Assembly (NCBI GenBank): GCA_041661445.1
Contig: JBAZUK010000001.1
Location: forward strand, 496,001-560,000
Reading direction: 5' to 3'
From: JBAZUK01 sp041661445
Lineage (GTDB): Bacteria; Chlamydiota; Chlamydiia; Chlamydiales; SM23-39
DNA length: 64,000 bases
Under the pieces are notes generated by a model. The model was not told where the DNA came from and did no database searches. It worked only from the letters and a program-made list of their open reading frames with translations. Shown piece after piece: positions 53,253 through 62,856 of this stretch. A program made the translations under genes and the position numbers. How positions within the stretch are numbered: position 1 is the first letter of the stretch; every line of letters begins with the position of its first letter.

Positions 53253-56200
53253 TTAATAATTTCTTCTCCACTTCAAAGAAAACTTGCCTTGCTCTTCTTG
53301 CTGCTGGGTTTCTGCCTGAAAGATGAAACCGCGTTTTAAATCAACTTCGACAATAATATTTGAACTTCCCTGATCTTCCCCCTGGGAGAATGAAACTACA
53401 ACACCATTTGTTATATATTTGCCGAATTTTAGCCCAGCCTGTTCAGCTGCATTGGTGTCGGCTACATCTATTCTATCAAGACCAAGAGAGGAAATATCTT
53501 CAGCATGCGCTGCCGATGATGTATCTAGATTTTGGGTCATTCTCGCAACAAGATCAATTTTTTGGGATTCAGACAAGACAGACAATTCCTGTCCGAAAAC
53601 AAGCAATGACATGATTGAGCTTGCAGGAAGCGGAGGCTCTGAAGTGAAAAATAATTTTGGGCTGTCCAAAGGGCCCTGCATATTTGCTAAAATGTCAACG
53701 CCTTGCTGATTTAATTTGGCCTGTACATTTAAAATCGGCATTTCATTTGGCTGACCGCTGAAATTTAAGTTTCCCTTAGTCAAAACAAAATGTTTGCTTG
53801 AGAATCTATAATCGCCTTTTATCAGATCCAAAGAACCGATAGTCTGGAAATTCATATAAGTGCCGCCGATTTTAAAATAGCCCATCCAAGAGGAACTAAG
53901 GCCCCGGCCGGTAATGGATATGGGAGATGTTGCATCAATATCAAAATTCAAGTGAATTGGATAAATTGCAGTCTCTGGTTTTGCTTCTTTTGGAATTTCC
54001 TGATATTGATTTGTAATAAAAATCGGGTTTAATGTTGGAATGGAAATTGGAAATTTTTCAGGAATTGTCATTGTCATATTGTTGATTTTTACACTTCCTG
54101 TCGCTGCAGATGAGAACCTATTGCCGGTTATCGATAGATTTGCAGTTGCCTTGGCTGCTATTATATTTGAATCAACACATTGAAAATCGCTAATCTGGGT
54201 TTTAAAAGTAAAAGGGAAATGATCTTTTTCTGATATTGAAAAAATGCCGCTGGCAGATAATTTCCCCTGCATTGTATCGTTCCCATTTAAATACTCTAAG
54301 GTAATTTTTTCGTTTTTCATAATAAAATTAGCGGAAATATCTTTTATCAGCGTTCCTGTATAATAGTTTTCATAATAACCGTTTTTGTAATTGCAAAAAC
54401 CTTTGATCTTTAAATCTTTCAACTTATTCGAAAGATGGATTTGAGATTCCAGATCGCCTTCAAGTCTTTGCGGACCTATGTTTACAAAATCAAGGACTTC
54501 ATCAACCTTGCCATTATATTTTATATCTAAATTCAGCTTTTTTGAATCATCGGGCTTTACATTAAGTTTTACTAGATCAAATTTCAAAGGGATCTTGCCT
54601 GTAAGAGATATTAATTCATAATTTCTGATTTTTAGATCACTTTCAAAATTGAAGTAATTATTTTTGATGTTGGAATTTAGCTTGCCGGATGCTGTTAAAG
54701 GAAGTTCATCTCCTAAAGATGTTATTGTTAAACTTTCCAGATCGGCCAAGAGCGAGCTTTTTATTTCCTTGTCTTTTTCAAGTTCAAAATTTAAGCTGAC
54801 AAATCCGGTAATGTCTAGATCTAGAGGATTTATAGATAAGAAATCTAATGGGAAATGCTTGAGATTCACTTTTGCTTTTGATTTTTTATTTGTAAAGTCT
54901 ATATCTGCAGAAATAGATGAGTCAAAAAGTTCTATGGAAAGATCAGTTAATAAAAATTTATCTTCTGAGATTTCCATTATAATTGGTTTGGGCGAGATGA
55001 AATTGTGGGTAAATAAAAAACCATGGATGTCCTGCATGTTCAAAACAAATTCTTTTTTATTGATTCTAAAAAATCCCGAAGTTTCAATTTCAAGCGGACT
55101 TTTTAATTCTCCTTGTAGATATAATTTATAAGGCCAGTTTTGATCTTTTGTAGAGGTTTCAAAACTGAGATTTTTTAAAGAGAGTTCATGGAAAATTATA
55201 TCATTAAAATTTAGTTTGATCTCAAATGTGATATCTGAAAATGGATTGTCAATGCTGATAAAACTTTTAGAAGATGCAGAATAAATATTTTTTAATGTTA
55301 AATCTGTTGCATCAATTTCCAAAGTCAAATTCTGAATAAAATTTTCTTCAGGTTTTTGTTTGAATTCAAAAGCAATGTCAGCTATGCCATTAAAAGCTGT
55401 GTTCGGATAGAATTTTTGGATCTGAAGAAAATCATTAAAGTGCGCTTTTCCGGAGCCTTTGATTAACAAATCTGGCGTAATGGATAAGTCGGCAGACAGC
55501 TTAGATGAGGGGGAGTTTATATCTAGTTTTGAAATGTCCATTATAGAATTTTCTAATTTAAGAGCGCTTGAAACTGCAAATTTTTGGTCAAATGCAAAAA
55601 ATGAGGAAGTTAGATTGCCATTGAATACTTTGTTTAAATAGGAACCATCAATAGTCCCATCAAATTCTGTAAACGGGATCTTTTTGAAAGAGAAATTCTT
55701 GAAATTAAATTTTGTTAAGAATTTTTCTTTTTCTAACGAAGAATTAATGATTAATGATCCTAAGAGATCAGAATTTTTTAATTTTTTAAAATCGTTAATT
55801 CTGAAAGTCAGATTGGATTTTTCCAAATTAAGATCATTATTTATTAAGGCATCCAAATATAATTGAAAAATATCGTTTTTTAAATATGCATTTGAAATAT
55901 TTATCCTAAGATCATCATGGTTAGAAAAATTAAAAAAATACATGGATTTTTTATCAAATAAAAATATGGGTTTCTTTAGTTTTTCATTTTCAATCTTATA
56001 AAGATTCCCTGTTGCCTTTCCTAATATTTTAGGAAGACTTATTTTTTCTTTTACGGAACTCAGATAGTTAATCAGACTGACCTTAGTTTCAATTGCGAAA
56101 TCAAATGAAAGATTAAAATCATTTTGATAAAAGGGCTCAAAGATTTTTGTAGATAAAATATAACCATTTGATTTGAGCTGAACTAATTTTGTTAATTTGT

Positions 56201-56819
56201 CAGCTTTTAAAGAAATATTCAGATTGGATTTTTCATAACCTTCGCGCGAGATTCTGAGGTTGGAAGATATTTTATTTCCAGATTTGGCTATTTTAGCATC
56301 TCCTGAAATATTTAATGCGATTATAGAATCGAAAGCTTTTATGTTTAACCTTTTTAGCTGCAGTTTATCAAAGGTAATTTTAAAAGGAGGGGATATCCAA
56401 ATGTTTTTTTCTTTTGGAATTTCCTGCACATTATCTTTTGTCAAGCTGTCCAATTGGGTATTTAAAAGGGCATAAAAGTTAATAGTGTCTGCCTGAAATG
56501 TTTTAAATTCCAACTTGTTTCTTAACAGAGGAAGTATTTTAATCCTAAATTCCAGCTTCTCGATTGCAATCGTATTATTATCATATTCGATTGAGACATT
56601 TTTAAGATCATATTGAAAGGGCAGTATTCCATTGATCTTGTCAATCTTTATATCTATTTTCTGTTTTTTGAAATATTGTGTAATAATAGCTTTGATTTTG
56701 TTTTTCCCGGCATTCGTCTGAAAAGAGATCATTGCAGTTGAAATTGCTGTAAAAAATATTATTAAAATCCAGACTGTAATGTAATAAATGATTGTATGTC
56801 TTTTTTTCTTCATAAACAT
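53253..56819 (-). CDS. tamB: TamB-like translocation and assembly module protein
   Basis: TamB proteins form a long hydrophobic groove between the membranes, now seen as phospholipid conduits and partners of TamA. The 1188-residue product has one N-terminal anchor (about 9-28) and then repetitive beta structure. The DUF490 domain closes it: ITGRGLSSSWMGYFKIGGTY near 970, LDLIKGDYRFSSKHFVLTKG, and the C-terminal SLLVFGQ and GLKFGKYITNGVVVSFSQG. The final residues (KFSLKWRRNY) are the usual tail. It begins in the stop codon of the tamA-like gene (TAATG). It lies near an Mla system, so the block encodes two lipid-transport routes. Confidence 0.9.
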   Translation of the reverse strand: MFMKKKRHTIIYYITVWILIIFFTAISTAMISFQTNAGKNKIKAIITQYFKKQKIDIKIDKINGILPFQYDLKNVSIEYDNNTIAIEKLEFRIKILPLLRNKLEFKTFQADTINFYALLNTQLDSLTKDNVQEIPKEKNIWISPPFKITFDKLQLKRLNIKAFDSIIALNISGDAKIAKSGNKISSNLRISREGYEKSNLNISLKADKLTKLVQLKSNGYILSTKIFEPFYQNDFNLSFDFAIETKVSLINYLSSVKEKISLPKILGKATGNLYKIENEKLKKPIFLFDKKSMYFFNFSNHDDLRINISNAYLKNDIFQLYLDALINNDLNLEKSNLTFRINDFKKLKNSDLLGSLIINSSLEKEKFLTKFNFKNFSFKKIPFTEFDGTIDGSYLNKVFNGNLTSSFFAFDQKFAVSSALKLENSIMDISKLDINSPSSKLSADLSITPDLLIKGSGKAHFNDFLQIQKFYPNTAFNGIADIAFEFKQKPEENFIQNLTLEIDATDLTLKNIYSASSKSFISIDNPFSDITFEIKLNFNDIIFHELSLKNLSFETSTKDQNWPYKLYLQGELKSPLEIETSGFFRINKKEFVLNMQDIHGFLFTHNFISPKPIIMEISEDKFLLTDLSIELFDSSISADIDFTNKKSKAKVNLKHFPLDFLSINPLDLDITGFVSLNFELEKDKEIKSSLLADLESLTITSLGDELPLTASGKLNSNIKNNYFNFESDLKIRNYELISLTGKIPLKFDLVKLNVKPDDSKKLNLDIKYNGKVDEVLDFVNIGPQRLEGDLESQIHLSNKLKDLKIKGFCNYKNGYYENYYTGTLIKDISANFIMKNEKITLEYLNGNDTMQGKLSASGIFSISEKDHFPFTFKTQISDFQCVDSNIIAAKATANLSITGNRFSSAATGSVKINNMTMTIPEKFPISIPTLNPIFITNQYQEIPKEAKPETAIYPIHLNFDIDATSPISITGRGLSSSWMGYFKIGGTYMNFQTIGSLDLIKGDYRFSSKHFVLTKGNLNFSGQPNEMPILNVQAKLNQQGVDILANMQGPLDSPKLFFTSEPPLPASSIMSLLVFGQELSVLSESQKIDLVARMTQNLDTSSAAHAEDISSLGLDRIDVADTNAAEQAGLKFGKYITNGVVVSFSQGEDQGSSNIIVEVDLKRGFIFQAETQQQEEQGKFSLKWRRNY

Positions 56820-58588
56820 TAAAAAGTTTGTCCTATGTTTACATAAATTTTGTATCTTGGATCAATGTTTTTTCTTCTATCCAATGGGAAGCCTACATCT
56901 AGCCTGATAGGTCCAAAAAATGAATAGTAGCGAACTCCGATTCCAACTGATTTAAACCATTTTTCTTCAAAAGCAGGAAACTGTTTTAAAGAAACAATGC
57001 CAAGATCTGTAAAGGGGACCAGGCCAATGGTTTTTGTGATCTTAAATCTAGGTTCAATGGAAACATAGATGGCAGATTTGCCTCCGATAGGTTCTCTTTT
57101 TTCATTCAGAGGGCTTACCGTTCTATATTTATATCCTCTTAAATCATCATCAGATCCGCCTAAAAACAGCTTTGTCAGCGGCATATTAAAAACACTGCTT
57201 CCTATCATATTTCCTAATTGGGTACGCACAGCTAAAACAAAGATTTCGGACTTGCCAAATGGTAGATATATGTTATATGTAAATGTCTGCTTAAAAAAGA
57301 AATCAGCTTCATTGATTACATTTTGATATGGTGATGCATAATAGATAAAAGTATTGCCCTTTGTCGGATTTAATAAATTATTGGCATTTGAATATTTTAA
57401 ATAAAAGGGAACCCCTAAAAGTAAAAAATCCCCATTATTTCCGCTATGGGTAATTTCATCATATTCAACTTTAAAGCCTAAAGAGACTAATAGATTTTTG
57501 GAAATCAGCCTATCGATTCTATTTATCATTGAATATGTAAAAGCCAGATAAACATAAGGTATTTTTTCTCTTTGTGCAGCAAGCCTTAATACATAATTCT
57601 GATCCGTTTTTAAAAAATCAGTTATTTTGTAGGTAGCTATTCCAAAAAATATTCTTTGAGCAACTTCTGCTTCTAAGGCAAGTAATTCGCCTCTCGATCT
57701 AAAATTTCGATTTCCCCATGCAATTGATGCTCCGAACCCGTCTACGGTTGCATAGCTAATTGCAGGCGAGAAGTATTTATGTAAAGCTTCAGCTAGCTTT
57801 ATATTGATTCCAAGCTGATCATCTTTATCTACGGTCTGGTCATTTAAAATTGCAACAGAACTGAATAAATTCGTTTTTAATAAAGCTCTTTGTGTTTCAA
57901 TGATTTTTCTTACGTCGTATGTTTGATTTTTATTCCATTTGATTTTCTTGAAAATCACACTTTGATCAATATCTTTAAGTCCGCTGATCTTTATGTTTCC
58001 GAACTTGCTGAAAGGCCCAGTTTGTACACAAAAATCTAAATAAGCTGTTTTTTCGCTCAGATCTATTTTAGTTTCCAGCTTTTCTATTTTTGATAGGGGA
58101 TAGCCGTTGGAAGACAACAAAAATAACAATTTGTCTTGATTTGAGATAATGTTTTCAGTGACTACCGGATCTGAAACTCTAAGATCTAAATCATTCAAGG
58201 TAACGTTTGCTATTTCTAATTTCTTTTTTTCTATGCAGTCGCTATATAGGTTAATTTCTTTTATGGTGTATCTCGTCCCAGGAGTTATAAAAACATTAAC
58301 TTTAATCAGCTTTTCTGTTTCTTCTAAATCAACTTTTACTTCAGCATCATAATAACCTAGGGAATGTAGAATTTTTTTAATTTCGGCAATATCGGAATTT
58401 GCTCGATATCTTAATGCATTTGAAGTTTTTGGAGGCCTTTTTTGCAAAATAATCAGGTTAGAGACTTTTTCTATGGCATCTAAAGTGTTTTTATCTCCTA
58501 TTCCAAAAAAAACTACAGAATATTCCAGGCTGAAAGCATAGATTGGAATAAGAAAAAGCAAAAACAAATATTTTTTAAAAAAAAGCAT
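56819..58588 (-). CDS. tamA: TamA-like Omp85 outer-membrane protein
   Basis: I start at the ATG at 58588 (589 residues), which gives a clean signal peptide (LFFKKYLFLLFLIPIYAFS); an ATG at 58681 is possible. Three POTRA domains follow (about 25-250; e.g. EIKKILHSLGYYDAEVKVDL and LLFLLSSNGYPLSKIEKLET). The Omp85 barrel has GSDDDLRGYKYR (the RGY/F motif of strand loop L6), VPFTDLGIVSL and a C-terminal GPIRLDVGFPLDRRKNIDPR ending in TF. It would be the outer-membrane partner of TamB and is coupled to it. Confidence 0.92.
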   Translation of the reverse strand: MLFFKKYLFLLFLIPIYAFSLEYSVVFFGIGDKNTLDAIEKVSNLIILQKRPPKTSNALRYRANSDIAEIKKILHSLGYYDAEVKVDLEETEKLIKVNVFITPGTRYTIKEINLYSDCIEKKKLEIANVTLNDLDLRVSDPVVTENIISNQDKLLFLLSSNGYPLSKIEKLETKIDLSEKTAYLDFCVQTGPFSKFGNIKISGLKDIDQSVIFKKIKWNKNQTYDVRKIIETQRALLKTNLFSSVAILNDQTVDKDDQLGINIKLAEALHKYFSPAISYATVDGFGASIAWGNRNFRSRGELLALEAEVAQRIFFGIATYKITDFLKTDQNYVLRLAAQREKIPYVYLAFTYSMINRIDRLISKNLLVSLGFKVEYDEITHSGNNGDFLLLGVPFYLKYSNANNLLNPTKGNTFIYYASPYQNVINEADFFFKQTFTYNIYLPFGKSEIFVLAVRTQLGNMIGSSVFNMPLTKLFLGGSDDDLRGYKYRTVSPLNEKREPIGGKSAIYVSIEPRFKITKTIGLVPFTDLGIVSLKQFPAFEEKWFKSVGIGVRYYSFFGPIRLDVGFPLDRRKNIDPRYKIYVNIGQTF

Positions 58589-58817
58589 CAAAATTTTTAC
58601 ATATAGGTGTTTAAAAGTGATTTTGCTAGATATTTCAATGATCGTCAATATTTTTTTATATAAAATAATAACAAAGAGCATTAGTTAAAATCTTTTCCAA
58701 ATATTTTCGATGTCTTTTGCTATTTATTTTTTGATTGATTATAATTTTTTCAATTATAATAACTTAAAATGATCTCTTGGATACTGCAGCAAGAATATTG
58801 GCTAAGAAAGAAATAAT

Positions 58818-58886
58818 ATGAGAAATGAAAGTAATCAAAACGATCTAATAGACCTGATCATCTCAAAAATTTTAACAACTAAGTAG
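58818..58886 (+). CDS. Possible 22-residue leader peptide
   Basis: A short frame (MRNESNQNDLIDLIISKILT-TK) lies seven bases before the ATG of the Inc-like gene, with a weak GAAAG before its own ATG. It has no regulatory features such as codon runs. It may be an upstream frame coupled to the next gene or chance. Confidence 0.2.
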   Translation: MRNESNQNDLIDLIISKILTTK

Positions 58887-58892
58887 AAATAT

Positions 58893-59552
58893 ATGAGCAT
58901 AAGTAGTCCTTGTTTTTTTTCAGATTTTAGAAGAGTTGCAGTTTATGAAACTCAATATGTCGATGCTAAGCCTTTTGTAAAGAAAAAAATCCAGCTGATA
59001 GACCTAAATACGCAAGAGCGTTATAAAAACGATCCTGCTTATGATGCAGTTGCAAAAATCACTCTTGTTTTTCTTTTAAACCCAATTGTCATGTTTTCAA
59101 AAATGGCCTTCAATGTTGGTCAGATCGGATATGACTTTACTAAATCATTTTTTTTCAGCAGTTTGAATATGTTCGATGATTTTTGGCATGGAAGAATTAT
59201 TAAAATTTTTGAAGAATACGTTGTTTCTAAAATTATACTTTTTGAGTATTTAGCTGAAGATATAATAAATATCGTAAAAGCACCCTTTTTCGCTGTTGCG
59301 ATTCAGTTTGCCTGCCTGTTTGCAGTTATTTCGCCTAACAATGCTAAAAAAATGATTGCAAAAATAGAAAAAGGCTGGAATTTGGGACTGGATGTAAAAC
59401 ATGATTTTAGGCACATGGAAGAATTCAAAGACAGAAAGCTGCTAAGCTTTATCGGGAACCTGTTCAATAAAAGAAATGAAATTAGTTTTTATATGGCTCC
59501 TTGTTTTCAGCCCATCGGTATGTTAAGTGATAAAAATATCAAAGTTATCTAA
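58893..59552 (+). CDS. Chlamydial-type membrane protein of unknown function (Inc-like candidate)
   Basis: A 219-residue protein with two hydrophobic regions (about 53-75, ITLVFLLNPIVMFSKM, and about 126-147, APFFAVAIQFACLFAVI). Between and around them are charged helices, and it starts with SISSPCFFSDFRR without a cleavable signal. Inclusion-membrane proteins share the no-signal plus hydrophobic-pair plan, though the pair here is further apart than the usual bilobed motif. It ends VKHDFRHMEEFKDRK and a polar tail. No family recognised. The effector idea is inference. Confidence 0.55.
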   Translation: MSISSPCFFSDFRRVAVYETQYVDAKPFVKKKIQLIDLNTQERYKNDPAYDAVAKITLVFLLNPIVMFSKMAFNVGQIGYDFTKSFFFSSLNMFDDFWHGRIIKIFEEYVVSKIILFEYLAEDIINIVKAPFFAVAIQFACLFAVISPNNAKKMIAKIEKGWNLGLDVKHDFRHMEEFKDRKLLSFIGNLFNKRNEISFYMAPCFQPIGMLSDKNIKVI

Positions 59553-59950
59553 TCAACATCTGTTATTTTTCTAACTTCTAGATTCGATTCGGAAATAAGA
59601 ACCTTTTTTCCATTGATTTCTATCAGATAGAGCATCGATTTTGGACTAATAACTCTTGTTTCTATAATTTTTATGTTTTTTGTAAGGTTCGCTTGACTTG
59701 TTCTTAAGCCGGATAGTTTTCTAAATAACCAGAAAACCAGAAAGATCATTGCTAGTAAAGCTATCAGGATAAAAATCATTCTCAAAAAAGCAGGCTTATA
59801 ATCCATCTGATTGGTACTTTGTAATAAATTTTCATTGTTATCCTGGAAAATTGAGTTTTCATTTTTTGCAGCATTTTCGTTTCCATAAATTTTTATATCA
59901 AATAATGTGAAGGAAAATAGAAAAAAGAAAATCAAAAATATTTTTTTCAT
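59549..59950 (-). CDS. FliO-like membrane protein
   Basis: From ATG 59950 (AAGGAC upstream) this 133-residue protein has a signal-like start (KKIFLIFFFLFSFTLFDIKI), a second transmembrane helix (about 57-78, FLRMIFILIALLAMIFLVFWLF), and a cytoplasmic end with IKIIETRVISPKSMLYLIEI followed by NGKKVLISES. This matches the FliO pattern of R-x-L-s-p-k-x-x-L-x-L-V-E-V-x-G-x-x-h-L-h-G. FliO is a flagellar export assembly factor for FliP. No other flagellar gene is in the window, so it may serve the type III secretion machinery instead. Confidence 0.6.
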   Translation of the reverse strand: MKKIFLIFFFLFSFTLFDIKIYGNENAAKNENSIFQDNNENLLQSTNQMDYKPAFLRMIFILIALLAMIFLVFWLFRKLSGLRTSQANLTKNIKIIETRVISPKSMLYLIEINGKKVLISESNLEVRKITDVD

Positions 59951-60016
59951 AAACAAGTCCTTATCAAAGGTAATTTTTTAACAATATGATATATTTTATT
60001 GAATTTTATTTAACAT

Positions 60017-60054
60017 AAAAAAAACCTGAGATTTTTAAACCTCAGGTTTTTTTT
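60017..60054 (-). terminator. Rho-independent terminator
   Basis: CCTGAG (60025-60030) pairs with CTCAGG (60041-60046), extended by an eight-A run on the left and an eight-T run on the right. On the minus strand it ends the gene at 60088-60453, whose stop is 34 bases away, before the FliO-like gene. Confidence 0.9.
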
Positions 60055-60087
60055 AGAATTAAAAATTATTTTCTAAAATTATTATTC

Positions 60088-60453
60088 TTATATTGCTGAA
60101 TAAGCATAAAAGCCGATAACTGCTGTAGCTAGGGCTGCGCCTGCTAATGCAATAGCATTTTTATTTGACATAAAAATATTTTTTACTTTTACAATTCCAG
60201 CAGCTTCTTTTGAGATTTCACTAGTAGCTTCAGCTGCTTTTGATTCTTCTTTAGCTTCTGTTTTAACTTCTGTAGCTTTTTTTGGCCAAACATAATTAAT
60301 TCCTTTATTAATTAAATCTGCTATAAAAGCTAAAGGAATTAAAATAATAGCTGTAATTACTTTTACTATTTTCATTGCTGTTTTATCTTCTTTCCAGAAA
60401 GCAACTTTGTCAACAAATGGAAAATTAGATTTTGATTGTATTGGTTGTGTCAT
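60088..60453 (-). CDS. Small membrane protein with a Glu/Lys/Ala-rich linker
   Basis: A 121-residue protein has one membrane segment at about 29-47 (IVKVITAIILIPLAFIADLI) and another at 100-119 (AIALAGAALATAVIGFYAYS). A charged, low-complexity linker lies between them (TEVKTEAKEESKAAEATSEI). It has no signal peptide, its own AGG ribosome site and its own terminator. It is not recognised; the two-helix plan with short polar ends could suit an inclusion- or inner-membrane protein. Confidence 0.65.
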   Translation of the reverse strand: MTQPIQSKSNFPFVDKVAFWKEDKTAMKIVKVITAIILIPLAFIADLINKGINYVWPKKATEVKTEAKEESKAAEATSEISKEAAGIVKVKNIFMSNKNAIALAGAALATAVIGFYAYSAI

Positions 60454-60543
60454 ATATTACCTCGTTTTTTTTAGGCTTTTTAAATTTTTTGAGAACTTTT
60501 ATACTCTTTTAACCGATATATTTCAAGGAGCTTCTAATAAATT

Positions 60544-61455
60544 TTAAAGTCCTTCTGATTTTTCTGTAGATTTGCTATCAAGGGCCATTCCCATGGCATG
60601 AAGACCATTATCCACAAAGATAGTGTCTCCGGTAATGCCGGATGCCAAATCAGATAATAGAAAAACTGAACAGGCTGCTACTTCTTCAGCGTATAAATCT
60701 TTTTGAATAGGAGCATTGGCTTTCGAATATTTGATCATGTCATCAATCATACCAATTGCTTTTGCTGCTCGGCTTTTTAAAGGTCCTGCAGAAATGCAGT
60801 TTACTCGAATTTTATATTTTCTCCCGGCTTCATAAGCAAGCGTTCTTACATCGCTTTCTAATGCAGCTTTTGCACTGCTCATACCGCCGCCATATCCAGG
60901 AATTGCTTTTGTCGAAGCTACATAGGTTAAGGTCAATGCTGCTGAATTTTCATTCATAACTGGACCAAAATGCTGCAGAAGGCTAACAAAAGAGTAGCTG
61001 GATGAGCTTAGTGCTGCCAAATAACCTTTTCTGGAAGTTTCAAGTAAAGGTTTTGTAACTTCCGGAGCATTTGCTAAACAGTGGACTAAAATATCTATAG
61101 ATCCAAAATCATTTTTAATTTTCTGAGCAACTTCTGAAATAGTATAACCGGACTGTCCTGCATATCTCTTATTTTCTTTAATTTCCTGCGGAACATCTTC
61201 GGGATAATCAAATGCGGCATCAATTGAATAAACTTTTTTGTAATTGAATAAAGAACCATCACTGAGTTTTCGTGATTCGTCAAATTTTTTATTTTTCCAT
61301 GCTGTTTCAAAAATGTTAACTATTGGGGTCCAGGTTCCGATAATGATATCACATCCGGCCTCTGCAAGTTCTCTAGCTATAGCAAAGCCAAATCCTTGGT
61401 CGTCTCCGATTCCTGCTATAAAAGCTTTTTTTCCTTTTAAATCTATCTTCAGCAT
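60544..61455 (-). CDS. fabI: Enoyl-[acyl-carrier-protein] reductase (NADH), plant/chlamydial type
   Basis: This short-chain dehydrogenase performs the last step of each fatty acid elongation cycle. The NADH loop is AGIGDDQGFGFAIARELAEAG near residue 14. The catalytic Tyr and Lys lie in YGGGMSSAKAALESDVRTLA near residue 188 (Y-x6-K pattern). SAGPLKSRAAKAIG follows, with the substrate-binding loop. At 303 residues it has the insertion near residues 40-110 (IVNIFETAWKNKKFDESRKL and onward) seen in plant and chlamydial FabI, longer than the 260 of E. coli. ATG 61455 is preferred over TTG 61461. Confidence 0.95.
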   Translation of the reverse strand: MLKIDLKGKKAFIAGIGDDQGFGFAIARELAEAGCDIIIGTWTPIVNIFETAWKNKKFDESRKLSDGSLFNYKKVYSIDAAFDYPEDVPQEIKENKRYAGQSGYTISEVAQKIKNDFGSIDILVHCLANAPEVTKPLLETSRKGYLAALSSSSYSFVSLLQHFGPVMNENSAALTLTYVASTKAIPGYGGGMSSAKAALESDVRTLAYEAGRKYKIRVNCISAGPLKSRAAKAIGMIDDMIKYSKANAPIQKDLYAEEVAACSVFLLSDLASGITGDTIFVDNGLHAMGMALDSKSTEKSEGL

Positions 61456-61552
61456 TTTCAATATTTATTAATTTAACAATGAAAAATGATATCAAGAGAT
61501 ACTATATTAAACAAGCATGTTATTAAAGTTTTTAAAAAAAACATTTTAATAA

Positions 61553-61735
61553 CTATATGTTTTTTTGTTTTCTTAGCCAACCTTCAGCAGTAAGTTTTTT
61601 AGAAGTAGTTATTTGCACTTCATCTAAAGAAACATCAGCTTTTAGAGGTTTAGCTATTTTTTCAGCTGCTTTTTCTTTTATGTCTTTGGTGAGCTTTGGT
61701 TTTGCTTTCTTTGACTTTAAGAATTTTTTAAACAT
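61553..61735 (-). CDS. Small basic hypothetical protein, 60 residues
   Basis: This minus-strand frame has a clear AAGGAG seven bases before its ATG, which decides it over the overlapping plus-strand frame that lacks one. The product is very basic at the start (FKKFLKSKKAKPKLTKDIKE) and ends in SKKLTAEGWLRKQKNI. It might bind nucleic acid or be ribosome-associated. No family recognised. It lies between fabI and the divergent holA. Confidence 0.6.
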   Translation of the reverse strand: MFKKFLKSKKAKPKLTKDIKEKAAEKIAKPLKADVSLDEVQITTSKKLTAEGWLRKQKNI

Positions 61736-61830
61736 ATATCTCGACTCCTTGCATAAATTATCTACTTAAAGAAAACAAAGTCAATCATTTTTGTTGATTT
61801 TTGGATTGTGTTTATATAAGTTACTTAATT

Positions 61831-62856
61831 ATGAAACATTTAAATATTCAATCTTTAAAAAAACATTTTGAAACGCCGGGTTTTGAACAATTCAAAATAT
61901 TTCTTGTGGTTTTACCTGATAATTATGAGCGGGAAAAGATATTCCAATATATTTTAAATAAGATTAATATTAAAAAATTCAATTTAACAAGATGTTCGAA
62001 AGAAGATTCTTTAGATCAAATAATTAATATATATCAAAGCCCCTCATTTTTTGGCGGAGATCCTTTAATCATTCTTGGCGATATTGAGGAATTTTCTAAA
62101 GATGATATTCAAAAATTAAACAATTACATAAAAGCTAACAATGTAAATCTGATTATCGGATGTCAAAATAAGCAGAGCGCTTCAATTTTATATAGCACAA
62201 TTGAAAAAAATGGGGTCTTGTTAGATTTATCACAGGAAAAGATCTGGGAAAAAGAAAAAAGATTAACAAATTACGTTATTGAAAAATGCTCAAAGTTTAA
62301 TAAAAGCATTTCATCATCTGTTGTAAGTTCTTTGCTTGAAAAAACTTCTTTGGATTTTGCAATTATTGAAGGGGAAGTTGAAAAACTAATTATCTATGTT
62401 GGCGAAAAAAATATTATTGAGCTTGATGATGTAAATAGCATTTGTTATTCAAACTCGATGCAAACTATTTGGCAGATAGCTGATGACATGATTTGGGGAA
62501 ATCTCAATTTTAATTCGGATAATATTGATTTAAATAATTTTCATTTATTGATTTCAGCAATCAGGTATCAGCTGCAGTTAGGTTATAAAATTGCTGAATT
62601 GATGGAAAATAACAGATCGGATGAAATTCCAATTCTTTTTCCGAAAATTTATCCAAGAGCCTTAGAGAAGAAAAAAGAAATAGTATCTTTAAATGGGACT
62701 GAATTTTACAAAGAAGCTTTAAAAGCTTTATTTGAAATGGATTATCTGTCCAAAAGTATAAATTTACATTTTTTATCCTTATTAGATATATTTAAAAGCA
62801 AACTTATATATTTAGCATCATATGCCTCTGATCCTGCTTCCAAATCTTTTAGATGA
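61831..62856 (+). CDS. holA: DNA polymerase III delta subunit (clamp loader)
   Basis: HolA opens the sliding clamp as part of the clamp loader. I start at ATG 61831, giving 341 residues, the usual length. Domain 1 is a divergent AAA fold (FLVVLPDNYEREKIFQYILN and PSFFGGDPLIILGDIEEFSK near residues 65-90). The C-terminal collar includes SMQTIWQIADDMIWGNLN and NNFHLLISAIRYQLQLGYKI. Walker A is absent, as is normal for delta. It overlaps the next gene by 35 bases. Confidence 0.85.
   Translation: MKHLNIQSLKKHFETPGFEQFKIFLVVLPDNYEREKIFQYILNKINIKKFNLTRCSKEDSLDQIINIYQSPSFFGGDPLIILGDIEEFSKDDIQKLNNYIKANNVNLIIGCQNKQSASILYSTIEKNGVLLDLSQEKIWEKEKRLTNYVIEKCSKFNKSISSSVVSSLLEKTSLDFAIIEGEVEKLIIYVGEKNIIELDDVNSICYSNSMQTIWQIADDMIWGNLNFNSDNIDLNNFHLLISAIRYQLQLGYKIAELMENNRSDEIPILFPKIYPRALEKKKEIVSLNGTEFYKEALKALFEMDYLSKSINLHFLSLLDIFKSKLIYLASYASDPASKSFR

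Noticed and set aside
61557..61769. Plus-strand 70-residue frame opposite the 60-residue basic protein
   Set aside because: It has no ribosome site and looks like the complement of a Lys-rich coding frame, while the minus-strand frame has AAGGAG at proper spacing.
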